DNA of 58,927 nt from Colivivens sp964452915 (GCA_964452915.1 CAYVNW010000013.1:1-58927); one strand, 5' to 3'. Positions 33,357 through 43,067 are shown, numbered from the stretch's first letter. The notes: generated by a model from the sequence alone, not told the origin. Translations and numbers: made by a program.

Positions 33357-34181
33357 ATGAAATCAGAACAATTCAACTTCAAGGCAAAAGCCATTCGTTG
33401 GAAACAGTTCGTCCGCCATTCTGATTCAGTGTTTCTCAGCCTAAAGCGGGAAATCAGCATTGGTGTGCTTAGCGTGTCAACACTGCTCGCTGCCACACCC
33501 GCTTCTGCAGTAGGCAAAGTAGCAATGTCAGACAATGTGGAGCAATTAATAGCAGAACTGTATGCCGATGACGACTCCATTGCCGACACGCTGCCATTCG
33601 ACATTAACCTGCTCGAACAAGGCGACCTGCTCTTCAACGTCGAAGCCGACGCCAAAGGTATTGCTGCGGCAATAGTCAACGTAACCGAAGGAGTAGACCT
33701 TCAAAACATTTCACATGTAGCCATAGTCTACAAACACGACAACCAAACTTACGCTCTCGAAGCATCAGGAAAACACGGTGTATGGCTCAACCCTATTGAC
33801 TCGTTCATCATAAACGCCAGACACACACAGGAAGGGAAACCACTTATTTTAGTCGGCAGACTAAAAGACAGGTCTAATATCAATGAATCCATAAACAAAG
33901 CATTGACTTATATCGGTCGTCCATACGACAAATTTTATATGCCGGACGACAAAGAAATCTATTGCAGTGAACTCGTGCAACTGTCGTTTGTCAATACTGA
34001 CGGCAGCCACATATTTCCACAGATACCAATGTCGTTCCATGATAAAAGCGGCAAAGTGACCGACTTCTGGAAAGATTACTATAGGAAGTACGGCATGAAA
34101 GTTCCGGAAGGCGAACCCGGAACCAACCCAGGCGGCATATCACGCAGCGATGCAATAGATATTATTTACAAACTATATTAA
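33357..34181 (+). CDS. YiiX/YaeF-like permuted papain amidase with long leader
   Basis: A 274-residue exported protein of the YiiX/YaeF (C92-type, permuted NlpC/P60) group. These are cysteine amidases or lipid/peptide hydrolases of the envelope. Visible motifs are QGDLLF (88-93), the catalytic His region NISHVAIVY (His120), ALEASGKHGVWLNP, the helix ALTYIGRPYDKFY and YCSELVQ with the presumed nucleophile Cys203. The first 51 residues form an unusually long leader: an Arg/Lys-rich segment (KAKAIRWKQFVRH), then SLKREISIGVLSVSTLLA and ATPASA. From memory this extended leader resembles those on proteins near cobalamin receptor genes in Bacteroidales. The next gene, 18 bases on, is a BtuB-like receptor, which fits that idea. 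Confidence 0.85.
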   Translation: MKSEQFNFKAKAIRWKQFVRHSDSVFLSLKREISIGVLSVSTLLAATPASAVGKVAMSDNVEQLIAELYADDDSIADTLPFDINLLEQGDLLFNVEADAKGIAAAIVNVTEGVDLQNISHVAIVYKHDNQTYALEASGKHGVWLNPIDSFIINARHTQEGKPLILVGRLKDRSNINESINKALTYIGRPYDKFYMPDDKEIYCSELVQLSFVNTDGSHIFPQIPMSFHDKSGKVTDFWKDYYRKYGMKVPEGEPGTNPGGISRSDAIDIIYKLY

Positions 34182-34199
34182 CAACAAAAGATACAAGTC

Positions 34200-36122
34200 A
34201 TGAAACTATTATATTTTATCATACCTGCGCTGATGCTTGGGTATGCGACAGGCATATATGCGCAAAAAGACGAGGCAGACAAGACAATTGAACTGCAAGA
34301 GACCGAAGTTACAGCCTCACGAATACCAATACCGCAAACTAAAGCCACACGTTTGATACAAATGCTTACGGCTAAGGACATCGAAAATAGTCCGGCCCAA
34401 AGCGTGAACGACCTGCTGAAGACAATAGCAGGAGTTGATGTCAGACAACGGGGAGGATTTGGAGTACAAACCGACATAGGCATCAACGGAGGTAACGAAG
34501 ACCAACTGACGGTGTTGCTTAATGGTGTCAATATCTCCAATCCGCAAACAGGCCACCTCACAATGGACCTCCCTGTCAGTATAAACGACATTGAGCGTAT
34601 TGAAGTAATTGAAGGCGGGGCCAGCCGGGTATACGGAGCATCAGCATTTTCCGGGGTTATAAATATAGTTACCAAGTCACAAGCGACGAATGGCATTTCG
34701 GCAGACATCAACGGAGGCTCATACGGCACATTCGGAGCCAACGGCAACATTAATCTGCGTTCCGGAAAGTTTACTAACTTCATTAGCGGCAGTTGGACAC
34801 AAAGCGACGGAGCAAGTGCAAACAGTGATTTCAAAAAAGGTACCGCTTATTGGAACGAGAAATTCGACAATGATTATTTCTCAACCACCATACAAGCAGG
34901 GATGAGCGACATGAAGTACGGAGCCAACACGTTCTATGGCACTGGCAGTAACTCACAGTATGAGGAAGACACCAAATATCTTGTAAGTATCCAGGGAGAG
35001 AACAAAGGACGCATACATGTAAGTCCGCAATTATATTGGAATCGCTCATACGACCACTATATATGGGTACGCGATAATCCAGCTGCTTATGAAAACTATC
35101 ATCAGACAACAGTCTACGGAGCGAATGTTAATGCATGGACTACATGGGCATTAGGAAAGACCGCCATTGGAGTTGAGTACCGCAACGAACGTATCCTCAG
35201 CACACGACTTGGCAAAGCAATCGATTCAGACCGCATCAATAAGTATCCTGGATACAAATACAAAGACAACCGTTCAAATACCGGTATATATATTGAACAT
35301 GATGTCCTGCTCGACAACTGGAGCTTATCGGCAGGCGTACTTGCCAATAAAAACACCAGTGTCGTAGGCTCAATGAAACTATACCCCGGTATAGATATCA
35401 GCTATAGTCCACTGGCAGGCATGAGGATTTATGCGTCGTTCAACCAGAGTCTGCGCACGCCGACATTCACCGATTTATATTATAACGGACAGGGCATTGA
35501 GGGAAATGTAGAATTGAAGCCGGAGAAAAGCACAGACTATTCCATTGGCTGGAGTTACAATACAAATATGATGCACTTTCAAGTTAAGGGTTTCTATCGC
35601 AAAGGAACTGACATGATAGATTGGGTAAAGGAAGTTGGTGCAAACAAATGGACAACTGCAAATTCGGATATCGACAACATCGGTTGCGAAGCATTTGCGA
35701 GTTTCGATTTCACGCAAGCTACAATCAGAAATCCATTTCTACGCTCACTAACACTAAGTTATTGCTACAATCATCAAAAGAGAGTGAATACGGAACAGAC
35801 AGCTACTTACGCAAGCCAACTGGTATACCTGAGAAATAAGTTCGTTGTCACACTTAACCACCGCATATTCAGTAAACTGAACGCACAGTGGGAGTTCATC
35901 TATAAAGAACGCACAGGATGGTTTGACAATGCGCTCACCAACGCCCGTCAATCTTACGGCAGCTTTGGACAACTCGACGTGAAATTGCAATGGACCGATA
36001 AAAAATACACAATCTACCTGCAAGGCAATAACCTGACAGCAAAGAAGTATTATGATGTAGCGAACGTCAGACAGCCTGGCTTTTGGATTACTGCGGGAGC
36101 ACACGTCGATATTGACTGGTAA
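34200..36122 (+). CDS. BtuB-like TonB-dependent receptor
   Basis: A 640-residue outer-membrane receptor. A signal peptide (ending IYAQ) is followed by a TonB-box-like ETEVTASR, then a plug domain (about 40-160) with SVNDLLKTIAGVDVRQRGG, LTVLLNGVNISNPQTGH and IERIEVIEGGASRVYGASAF. The 22-strand-type barrel follows, ending in DIDW. Size and plug resemble vitamin B12 (BtuB) or siderophore/haem receptors rather than the larger SusC class. It is coupled to the YiiX-like gene. No cobalamin riboswitch is visible in the 113 bases upstream of the pair (33244-33356 holds only the rplT terminator), so a B12 role rests on similarity alone. Confidence 0.85.
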   Translation: MKLLYFIIPALMLGYATGIYAQKDEADKTIELQETEVTASRIPIPQTKATRLIQMLTAKDIENSPAQSVNDLLKTIAGVDVRQRGGFGVQTDIGINGGNEDQLTVLLNGVNISNPQTGHLTMDLPVSINDIERIEVIEGGASRVYGASAFSGVINIVTKSQATNGISADINGGSYGTFGANGNINLRSGKFTNFISGSWTQSDGASANSDFKKGTAYWNEKFDNDYFSTTIQAGMSDMKYGANTFYGTGSNSQYEEDTKYLVSIQGENKGRIHVSPQLYWNRSYDHYIWVRDNPAAYENYHQTTVYGANVNAWTTWALGKTAIGVEYRNERILSTRLGKAIDSDRINKYPGYKYKDNRSNTGIYIEHDVLLDNWSLSAGVLANKNTSVVGSMKLYPGIDISYSPLAGMRIYASFNQSLRTPTFTDLYYNGQGIEGNVELKPEKSTDYSIGWSYNTNMMHFQVKGFYRKGTDMIDWVKEVGANKWTTANSDIDNIGCEAFASFDFTQATIRNPFLRSLTLSYCYNHQKRVNTEQTATYASQLVYLRNKFVVTLNHRIFSKLNAQWEFIYKERTGWFDNALTNARQSYGSFGQLDVKLQWTDKKYTIYLQGNNLTAKKYYDVANVRQPGFWITAGAHVDIDW

Positions 36123-36216
36123 GCCACAATGATTGCACACTTAAGCCCAATAATGCAATATTCATTCATTTTTTTTGCACCATAATCAACAAAACGAGCC
36201 ATTTATCCGTTAGCTA

Positions 36217-36248
36217 TTTGTTTGACAACACAGAAATGCCTATCTTTG
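36217..36248 (+). promoter_or_regulatory. Promoter of fabD
   Basis: TTTG (36217-36220), 20 bases and TATCTTTG (36241-36248) match the Bacteroidetes consensus; a second TTTG overlaps at 36221-36224. The leader is about 35 bases. Confidence 0.7.
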
Positions 36249-36288
36249 CAGATGTAAAAAATAAACAATATCATAAATAATTTCGAAT

Positions 36289-37176
36289 ATGAAAGCATTT
36301 GTATTTCCAGGTCAGGGAGCCCAATTCCCAGGTATGGGCAAAGACCTCTACGAGTCAAAGCCATTGGCAAAAGAACTTTTCGACAAAGCAAACGAAATTC
36401 TCGGTTACAAGATTACTGATATAATGTTTGACGGGACAGCTGAAGAACTGAAACAAACCAAGGTAACACAGCCTGCAGTATTCTTGCATTCAGTTATTTC
36501 CGCTCTCTGTATGGGCGAAGACTTCAAGCCAGACATGGTAGCCGGACACTCACTTGGTGAGTTCTCTGCACTTGTCGCAGCCGAGTGCCTTTCGTTTGAA
36601 GACGGATTGAAGCTGGTCTACAAGCGTGCTATGGCAATGCAGAAAGCATGCGATGCAGCTCCATCAACCATGGCTGCAATCATCGGTCTGCCAGATGATA
36701 AGATCGAAGAGATCTGCGCTTCAATCAACAAGCCGGGGCATGTTGTCGTTCCTGCTAACTACAACAATCCTGGACAACTCGTAATCTCCGGAAATATCGA
36801 GGCAGTACAAGAGGCATGCGAAGCCTTGAAAGCTGCCGGAGCTAAACGTGCTCTGGTGCTCCCTGTAGGCGGCGCATTCCACTCTCCTCTCATGATGCCT
36901 GCACAAGATGAACTTGCCGCAGCCATCCAACAGACAGAGTTCCACACACCAAAGTGTCCTGTTTATCAAAATGTAGACGCTAAAGGACACACCAATCCGG
37001 AAGAAATCAAGGCAAACCTCTTGAAGCAGCTCACCTCACCTGTGAAGTGGACATACGAAGTACAGGCAATGATTGCTGACGGTGCTACAGACTTCACTGA
37101 ATGTGGTCCTGGCAAGGCTTTACAAGGTATGATCGCAAAAATCTCACGCGATGTAACTGTACATGGAATTGCATAA
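36289..37176 (+). CDS. fabD: Malonyl-CoA:ACP transacylase
   Basis: A 295-residue cytoplasmic enzyme that loads malonyl groups onto acyl carrier protein for fatty acid synthesis. FVFPGQGAQFPGMGKDLY at the N-terminus, the nucleophile Ser88 in AGHSLGEFSA and the catalytic His198 in GGAFHSPLM are all present, with the usual length. It has its own promoter and is followed by a hairpin at 37203-37232. No other fab genes are in the window, so it appears to be a stand-alone unit. Confidence 0.96.
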   Translation: MKAFVFPGQGAQFPGMGKDLYESKPLAKELFDKANEILGYKITDIMFDGTAEELKQTKVTQPAVFLHSVISALCMGEDFKPDMVAGHSLGEFSALVAAECLSFEDGLKLVYKRAMAMQKACDAAPSTMAAIIGLPDDKIEEICASINKPGHVVVPANYNNPGQLVISGNIEAVQEACEALKAAGAKRALVLPVGGAFHSPLMMPAQDELAAAIQQTEFHTPKCPVYQNVDAKGHTNPEEIKANLLKQLTSPVKWTYEVQAMIADGATDFTECGPGKALQGMIAKISRDVTVHGIA

Positions 37177-37202
37177 TTATTAAAACAACATCCTCATACA
37201 TA

Positions 37203-37232
37203 AAGAGGGTCAGCACTGATACTGACCCTCTT
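37203..37232 (+). terminator. Hairpin after fabD
   Basis: AAGAGGGTCAG (37203-37213) pairs with CTGACCCTCTT (37222-37232). The downstream sequence AGTGTTTG has few T residues, so termination may be partial. Confidence 0.6.
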
Positions 37233-37265
37233 AGTGTTTGATTCAGACATAAAAACCACGGCACA

Positions 37266-38954
37266 TTGAAACCAATCATCTATCAAACTCTTCCACGCCT
37301 GTATGGTGCAGACTCAACATCAAACACCTTTAATGGTACGATCAGCCAAAATGGATGTGGAAAGATGAAGGACTTTACATCTAAGGCTCTAAAGCAAATT
37401 AAAGATCTTGGATGCAATTATATTTGGTATACCGGACTTATTGAGCACGCTCAAAAGACTGATTATTCAAGCTATGGCATAAAACACGACAATCCTGTTG
37501 TCGTGAAAGGCAATGCCGGAAGTCCTTACGCCATAAAGGACTACTATGACATCGACCCCGATTTGGCTGTCGATGTTCCAAACCGTATGAAAGAGTTTGA
37601 GAATCTTGTGGCACGTACTCACCGTGCAGGACTAAAAGTAATCATCGACTTCGTTCCAAACCACGTGGCACGTCAGTATCATTCTGATGCCAAACCGGCA
37701 GGTATTGCCGACTTGGGAGAAAACGATGACACTTCACTTGCTTTCTCGCCACAAAACAACTTTTACTATCTCACCGGACAAGCCTTCTCAACGTTGAATC
37801 TCGGAGTTGCGGAAAAGGGAGAAGACACTTATACCGAATATCCGGCTAAAGCTACCGGTAACGATTGTTTCTCTGCCTGTCCAGGTAGGAATGACTGGTA
37901 TGAGACTGTAAAACTCAATTACGGCGTAGACTATCAAAACGGGCATCAGGCACATTTCCTACCGGAGATTCCATCCACATGGCATAAAATGGCAGACATT
38001 CTGCTTTTTTGGGCATCTAAAGGTATTGATGGTTTCCGGTGTGACATGGCAGAAATGGTGCCATGTGAGTTTTGGGGCTGGGCTATACCACAAATAAAGT
38101 CTTACCGCAAGGACATTATCTTCATTGCCGAAGTATATAATCCAAACGAATATCGCAATTATCTATATAATGGTAAGTTCGACTATTTGTACGATAAGGT
38201 CGGACTCTACGATACACTCCGCTCTGTGATTGCAGGTCAAAGTGCCTCACTCATTACCAATTGTTGGCAATCAGTCGATGACATACACGACCATATGCTA
38301 AACTTCCTTGAGAATCATGATGAGCAACGTTTGGCATCCGACTTTTTCGCAGGCAGTGCACAACGAGGTAAACCTGCCCTGCTTGTATCAGCTCTGATGC
38401 GTAGCAACCCGTTTATGATATATTGCGGACAAGAACTTGGAGAACGTGGAATGGATCAGGAAGGATTCAGCGGACTTGACGGCAGAACTACTATCTTCGA
38501 TTACTGGACCTTAGACAAACTTCGCAGATACCGCAACCACAATCTGTACGATGGCAAACTTCTTACGAAGGAGGAACAGGAGTTGCGTCAATACTACTGC
38601 AAGGTACTGAGTCTTTGCAACTCAGAGGCGGCGATACGTGACGGACAATTCTTCGACTTAATGTACGCAAATTATGACAATAATCTGATGGACACAAACC
38701 GTCAGTATGCCTTTCTGCGTAAATCGGGCAACGACACGTTGCTTGTGGTTGCAAACTTTGCCGACAATGCAACATCAACGTCCGTCCACATACCAGGACT
38801 TGCGTTTCAGTGCCTCGACATCAAGCCAAACAATTACGTCGCCACCGACTTGCTGACCGGCAGGCAACAGGATATCGGCATATATGCCGACAGCCTCATC
38901 AACATCACACTGCCAGCGAACGATGGTGTCGTACTAAAGTTCGTTATGGGATAA
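37266..38954 (+). CDS. GH13 alpha-amylase-family glycosidase (TTG start)
   Basis: A 562-residue protein with no signal peptide, thus probably cytoplasmic. It is a clear glycoside hydrolase family 13 enzyme: region I DFVPNH (128-133), nucleophile Asp260 in GFRCDMAEM, acid/base Glu289 in FIAEVYNP and the stabiliser Asp352 in FLENHDEQR. A C-terminal beta domain (about 480-562) is typical. The start is TTG. The KPIIYQTLPRLYG block begins directly after it, the family N-terminus starts there, and an in-frame TGA stop (37239) with no ATG lies upstream. It probably works on stored or imported alpha-glucans. The 3' end overlaps the convergent CapA-like gene by 21 bases. Confidence 0.93.
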   Translation: MKPIIYQTLPRLYGADSTSNTFNGTISQNGCGKMKDFTSKALKQIKDLGCNYIWYTGLIEHAQKTDYSSYGIKHDNPVVVKGNAGSPYAIKDYYDIDPDLAVDVPNRMKEFENLVARTHRAGLKVIIDFVPNHVARQYHSDAKPAGIADLGENDDTSLAFSPQNNFYYLTGQAFSTLNLGVAEKGEDTYTEYPAKATGNDCFSACPGRNDWYETVKLNYGVDYQNGHQAHFLPEIPSTWHKMADILLFWASKGIDGFRCDMAEMVPCEFWGWAIPQIKSYRKDIIFIAEVYNPNEYRNYLYNGKFDYLYDKVGLYDTLRSVIAGQSASLITNCWQSVDDIHDHMLNFLENHDEQRLASDFFAGSAQRGKPALLVSALMRSNPFMIYCGQELGERGMDQEGFSGLDGRTTIFDYWTLDKLRRYRNHNLYDGKLLTKEEQELRQYYCKVLSLCNSEAAIRDGQFFDLMYANYDNNLMDTNRQYAFLRKSGNDTLLVVANFADNATSTSVHIPGLAFQCLDIKPNNYVATDLLTGRQQDIGIYADSLINITLPANDGVVLKFVMG

Positions 38955-39905
38955 TACAGGACGGCATCTGTCAATCCGCACAGATATAGTGTCCGCCATA
39001 AAAGTTCCATCCGACAGGAACCGTAATTTCACAATCATCGACTCCTTCGTCCTCGGAGGTGTTTGGTCAAACACAAAGTTGCCCAAACTATAATATACCA
39101 GCGAAGGATGCGATGTTTGTCTTCCCGTTACATTAATGGTATCAATTGGTTGGAGCACATGCGGATGATGCCCTATTATAACATCCGCTCCTGCTTCAGC
39201 CAAACGTCGTGCCTGCCGCCGTTGCGTCATATTAGGATTTGATTGAAACTCACTGCCCCAATGCAATACAGCTATAATCCAAGTATCCGGATGCGACTGC
39301 TTGTATTCACTGATTGCCTTCACAAGACCATCGTACGATGCCTGGCAGACCCCGGGCTTACCGTCAAGTTTGTGCCAATTCTCCAAAGTCATCATAACAG
39401 AATTGAATAGTGCCACACTTATCTTACCCTTACTTATAACGGTCGGTCCGATACGCTGCCCGTCAGTCAGTCCATATCCTATCGGCACAATACCTGCGTC
39501 TCGCAAATGCTGATATGTCGCCGCAAGTCCGCGTCGGCCCTGATCGTTCGTATGATTGTTTGCCATTGCGGCATGAGTTACCCCTACTCTTCTTAAACTG
39601 TCTGCCCATTCTGCTTCGGCCCTGAAAATATATTTCTTATTGACAGCCGAGACTGTATCGGTCAGCGGGCATTCAAGATTTACCACTACAGCATCAGCTT
39701 TACGGAACAGCGGACTGACCTCCGAGAAGATATATGAAATGCCATTATGTTCGACAACAGGACGTACTCCACGGTCGAGCAACACATCACCGGTGAACAA
39801 TATGTCTAAAGTATCATTGGCATCACCCTTAGGCGTACGTGAAGTACACGCCCCGAAGATGATGCCAATTAATATGATGGCACAAATCCGACTGAAAGAA
39901 TTCAT
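38934..39905 (-). CDS. CapA-family lipoprotein (metallophosphatase-like)
   Basis: A 323-residue predicted lipoprotein (IIFGAC, Cys20) with a PGA_cap/CapA domain. Visible features are LFTGDVLLDRGVRP (metal-binding Asp), VVNLECPLTD, the MANNHTNDQG metal site, and VLHWGSEF and IIGHHPHVLQPID, which supply metal-binding His residues. The fold is a calcineurin-like phosphoesterase. CapA of Bacillus takes part in poly-gamma-glutamate capsule export, but most family members are uncharacterised and no other capsule genes are present. It follows the DUF3160 gene by 10 bases and ends an apparent three-gene operon. Its 3' end overlaps the convergent GH13 gene. Confidence 0.9.
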   Translation of the reverse strand: MNSFSRICAIILIGIIFGACTSRTPKGDANDTLDILFTGDVLLDRGVRPVVEHNGISYIFSEVSPLFRKADAVVVNLECPLTDTVSAVNKKYIFRAEAEWADSLRRVGVTHAAMANNHTNDQGRRGLAATYQHLRDAGIVPIGYGLTDGQRIGPTVISKGKISVALFNSVMMTLENWHKLDGKPGVCQASYDGLVKAISEYKQSHPDTWIIAVLHWGSEFQSNPNMTQRRQARRLAEAGADVIIGHHPHVLQPIDTINVTGRQTSHPSLVYYSLGNFVFDQTPPRTKESMIVKLRFLSDGTFMADTISVRIDRCRPVLSHNEL

Positions 39906-39915
39906 TCACATTTGT

Positions 39916-42345
39916 TTAGCAACCGGTACTATAGAAAATCTCCTCGTTTGCCTTCGGAGCTTTGTCGAGCAACAGAGGTTTCATCCATTCAGGTCTGCCG
40001 GGTGCGTCACCTTCGAGCTTCTTCTGCCACTCTTCATCGGTCAGTCTTTTGCCAAGAGGATTGACAAACTCATAATAACTGAAAGTAGCACCACGAGTCA
40101 GATAAACCTTGCCGCCAATCACAACGTTCACATAAATAACATCGGCATTTCCTGTAGCCTCATATAGTATTCCGCATTTCTTGCAATTCAACACATTTCG
40201 AGTGAACACATCAGCAACAACGGCAATTGAGCGGTCGGCACCTTTAACTAAATCCCATGAATACAAGTCTAAGTCAGGGTCCAGCACACTCAGTGTAAAC
40301 CATTCCATAGAACTGCCTAAATATCTGATTTCGCTATATTCCTCCTCTGAAAGGACTTCACCAGCCAATTCTTTCTTCGACACCTTGATACAGAAGTCCA
40401 TGTAGTCTTCAAGACTCTGGGTCTTACCGTCGAGATCATCAGTCATCAGACCATTCTTTATAAGCAACGAACGGGTTAGAGTCAGCATCTCCTTCATCTT
40501 GTTCCAAAATTTTAAATTAGGTTCCACATACCCCACCAGTATAGGATCAGGGAAATCTCCTCCCGAACCACATTCTGCTACAATTGGCTGCTCAGCGTAT
40601 AGTATCGCATCATGTTTCAATTCACTCCACGAAGCAAGAGCCGTATTGATATTTTTCTTCGACCACGATGTAGTTTTCATGTAGTCCGGATACTGTTTGT
40701 CAGGTTTTTGCAATTCAACAAGGCACTCCATCCATTTATTATACATCGACTTGTCCCAATCCTTATAGTTTTTGAACAGCTTTTTGAGTGCTGTCATCTC
40801 ATCTGTATACCCGTTCCATTTCTTCGCATCCTCATAATATTCATCATCGATTATGTCGGCATCATTCACTCCAAAGGCCGACAGCACATGAAGCCCGCGA
40901 GGGAAAGGCAGTTCGCAATTAGGTGTCGGATCATACGTTTTACTTAGAATATATCCGTCAGCCGTATAACGCTGAGGCATAAAATTGATTTTGTCTTCAC
41001 ATCCGTCCTCAGCAATCTTAGAAGTGATGCGGTTACGGTTTTCGAACAGCTTGACAAGATAATCGTTTATCTTCTGCAACGACTTGACATCAGTAATATC
41101 ATCCAGCGTGAAATCCGTATGTTTTGCCAAATAACCGGCAATATCCACAACTGCCACATTGTCTGGCTCTCCCATCAAGAAATCAAGCAGATGATACACA
41201 CCAATGCCATTGTTTGCAACTGTTGTGTCTATATTGTTCAACAAGTAAGCCATCAATACCGCTTGTTCAAGCGATTCCTGATCTTCACGGCAATAAGTAT
41301 ACGTCTGCAACCACATCATGTATCTGAAATAACGTTGCAGTTCTTCCGACCTTGTGTAGTGGCCGCGAGGTTTGAACAGACTGTAAGGGAAGTTTATTTT
41401 CTTATTCATCATTGGTGAAAGGTCATCCTCTGCTTTGTAGATATTGTCCACTTCCGTACGAGCTACATTCACATAACTCATAGGCACAGACAAGCTGCCA
41501 TTTGTAAGCAATCGCTCAGCAACTGCGAAAAACGCAGCATTATTCTCAGCCAGTTTTTTGAGTTCCTTGTCATTCGTAGAAGCAGCGATTGCCTTTGCTT
41601 TGTCATACATGGCAATATTCAAGTTGTGCAAGCGGGGAATGAATTTGCTCTTCTCCAAACTCTTCATGACATATTCAAAATACATGTGGAATGCTTGCAG
41701 ATACAAATCTGTAGTTATATAATTTGGAGTTATGGTATAATCGTTTTCCTCATAGATATTAAACAGTTGCTGTCTGTCGCTTGGCATGATAGCGAAATTG
41801 TGATGATTAAGCATGGCAAGGAAGTCCTGGTCCACATCATCATATTGGAACATATTGACAGTCAATGCAGGGTTCGACAACTGCAGTCCGTCTCGGTTAA
41901 TAGTCCGTTGTCCGTCAAGTTGTTGTATACGTTCATCAACTCTTTTTACGAATGCTTTCTCCTTATCAGTCAGTCCTGCCAGGGCTTCATCGGTCAGAGG
42001 TTGCCAGTCGTGTGCCTCAAGATAGGTTGCGCAACGGTTGTAATACCAGTCAGACCGTTGAGTGAAGAATTTGTTTACATCCGACTCCATGAACCACAGT
42101 CCTTTCAGTGCAAACGGATAGTTGCGCAACAATCTCAGCTCCATCATGGTCATGTCATTAATATCCATGTCAAGATCAATCTTGTCGGGTAATCGCTTTG
42201 ATGTCACAAGGAACGAGTGTGGGTTAAATTCCACCTTCTCAGTCAGCACATTCTCATCTGATTTAAAATCACGTGAAGACTGCTGATTGTTTGCACATCC
42301 AACAACAATCAACAGCAATGTTGAAACCAAACAAATTTTCTTCAT
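39916..42345 (-). CDS. DUF3160 lipoprotein
   Basis: An 809-residue predicted lipoprotein (LLIVVGCANN, Cys17) that matches my knowledge of the DUF3160 family. It starts with MMELRLLRNYPFALKGLWF and WYYNRCATYLEAHDW (a YARHG-like segment) and has NYITTDLYLQAFHMYFEYVM, PRGHYTRSEELQRYFRYMMW and VGYVEPNLKFWNKMKEMLTL. Near the C-terminus VADVFTRNVLNCKKCGILYE has a CxxC pair, which could bind metal or form a disulfide. Function is not established; DUF3160 proteins are large helical envelope proteins. It lies between the small lipoprotein gene (10 bases upstream) and the CapA gene (10 bases downstream), indicating one operon and a likely shared task. Confidence 0.88.
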   Translation of the reverse strand: MKKICLVSTLLLIVVGCANNQQSSRDFKSDENVLTEKVEFNPHSFLVTSKRLPDKIDLDMDINDMTMMELRLLRNYPFALKGLWFMESDVNKFFTQRSDWYYNRCATYLEAHDWQPLTDEALAGLTDKEKAFVKRVDERIQQLDGQRTINRDGLQLSNPALTVNMFQYDDVDQDFLAMLNHHNFAIMPSDRQQLFNIYEENDYTITPNYITTDLYLQAFHMYFEYVMKSLEKSKFIPRLHNLNIAMYDKAKAIAASTNDKELKKLAENNAAFFAVAERLLTNGSLSVPMSYVNVARTEVDNIYKAEDDLSPMMNKKINFPYSLFKPRGHYTRSEELQRYFRYMMWLQTYTYCREDQESLEQAVLMAYLLNNIDTTVANNGIGVYHLLDFLMGEPDNVAVVDIAGYLAKHTDFTLDDITDVKSLQKINDYLVKLFENRNRITSKIAEDGCEDKINFMPQRYTADGYILSKTYDPTPNCELPFPRGLHVLSAFGVNDADIIDDEYYEDAKKWNGYTDEMTALKKLFKNYKDWDKSMYNKWMECLVELQKPDKQYPDYMKTTSWSKKNINTALASWSELKHDAILYAEQPIVAECGSGGDFPDPILVGYVEPNLKFWNKMKEMLTLTRSLLIKNGLMTDDLDGKTQSLEDYMDFCIKVSKKELAGEVLSEEEYSEIRYLGSSMEWFTLSVLDPDLDLYSWDLVKGADRSIAVVADVFTRNVLNCKKCGILYEATGNADVIYVNVVIGGKVYLTRGATFSYYEFVNPLGKRLTDEEWQKKLEGDAPGRPEWMKPLLLDKAPKANEEIFYSTGC

Positions 42346-42355
42346 ACAATTACAT

Positions 42356-42907
42356 TTATTTTGTTGTTAATTCTTTTACAAATTCAAGTCCAAATCCCTT
42401 ATACCTGTATATACGTTGCACAACCGTACTGTCAGGATTGAACTCCCATGTATGAATCATAGCAGGCACACTGTCGCGCTCTACGACAAAATCTTTCAGC
42501 GGACCTCCGACACGCGAGCCCAACCACAATGGCCGTATCAGTTTCCCATTATATAGATGGAAGATAAAGAGACGTTTATCTGCTTCGGGACGATAGCGCG
42601 TACTTCCTATAGTACCTACAAGAATTTCCGCATTTCCGTCACCTGTCACATCACCACAGTCAAATCTGAATACATTCATTTCAGTCCATTTGTCAAGTAA
42701 GCTGTCGTTTCTCCAATGACAGATTGTATATACACTGTCGGATTCATTAATAAGGCACAGCATGCCATCCTCACCATCCTTATTATAATAATAGGTGTGG
42801 TCATCGAGCCTTTTAATCACAAGTCCATTATCCAATGTACAACAGACAAGTGTTGCCCACAGCACAAACACACTGAGTGTCTTGAAAAACATTCTCATCA
42901 GCCTCAT
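42356..42907 (-). CDS. Small lipoprotein with a DxTGDGN calcium-like loop
   Basis: A 183-residue predicted lipoprotein (TLVCC, Cys22 or Cys23); the exact start may be Met1, Met4 or Met6. One FG-GAP/EF-like loop, DVTGDGNAEILVG (86-98), recalls integrin-type repeats that bind calcium. The rest is a short beta-rich domain of unknown type. It is first in an operon with the DUF3160 and CapA-like genes. A -7 element TAATTTTG (minus strand, 42920-42927), with TTTG at 42945-42948 spaced somewhat short (17 bases), probably starts the transcript. Function unknown. Confidence 0.8.
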   Translation of the reverse strand: MRLMRMFFKTLSVFVLWATLVCCTLDNGLVIKRLDDHTYYYNKDGEDGMLCLINESDSVYTICHWRNDSLLDKWTEMNVFRFDCGDVTGDGNAEILVGTIGSTRYRPEADKRLFIFHLYNGKLIRPLWLGSRVGGPLKDFVVERDSVPAMIHTWEFNPDSTVVQRIYRYKGFGLEFVKELTTK

Positions 42908-43019
42908 GACTTTGTTTTACAAAATTACTATTTTTTTTATTCACCAAACATTCATCATCATAATTTTCATTCAAAAAGCTGAATGCCCCACGTTAGCAGA
43001 GTCGAAAACAACAAATAAA

Positions 43020-43051
43020 TTTGTTTTTTCATTAATCTTGCAGTATCTTTG
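43020..43051 (+). promoter_or_regulatory. Promoter of pheS
   Basis: TTTG (43020-43023), 20 bases and TATCTTTG (43044-43051) match the Bacteroidetes consensus, leaving a leader of about 10 bases before the ATG at 43068. Confidence 0.72.
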
Positions 43052-43067
43052 CAAAAAATTTGTACTC

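Noticed and set aside
37239..37265. ATG start for the GH13 gene
   Set aside because: There is no in-frame ATG between the TGA at 37239 and the conserved N-terminus; the start is TTG at 37266.
42795..43067. N-terminal extension of pheS
   Set aside because: The upstream codons cross the pheS promoter and the family N-terminus starts at 43068.
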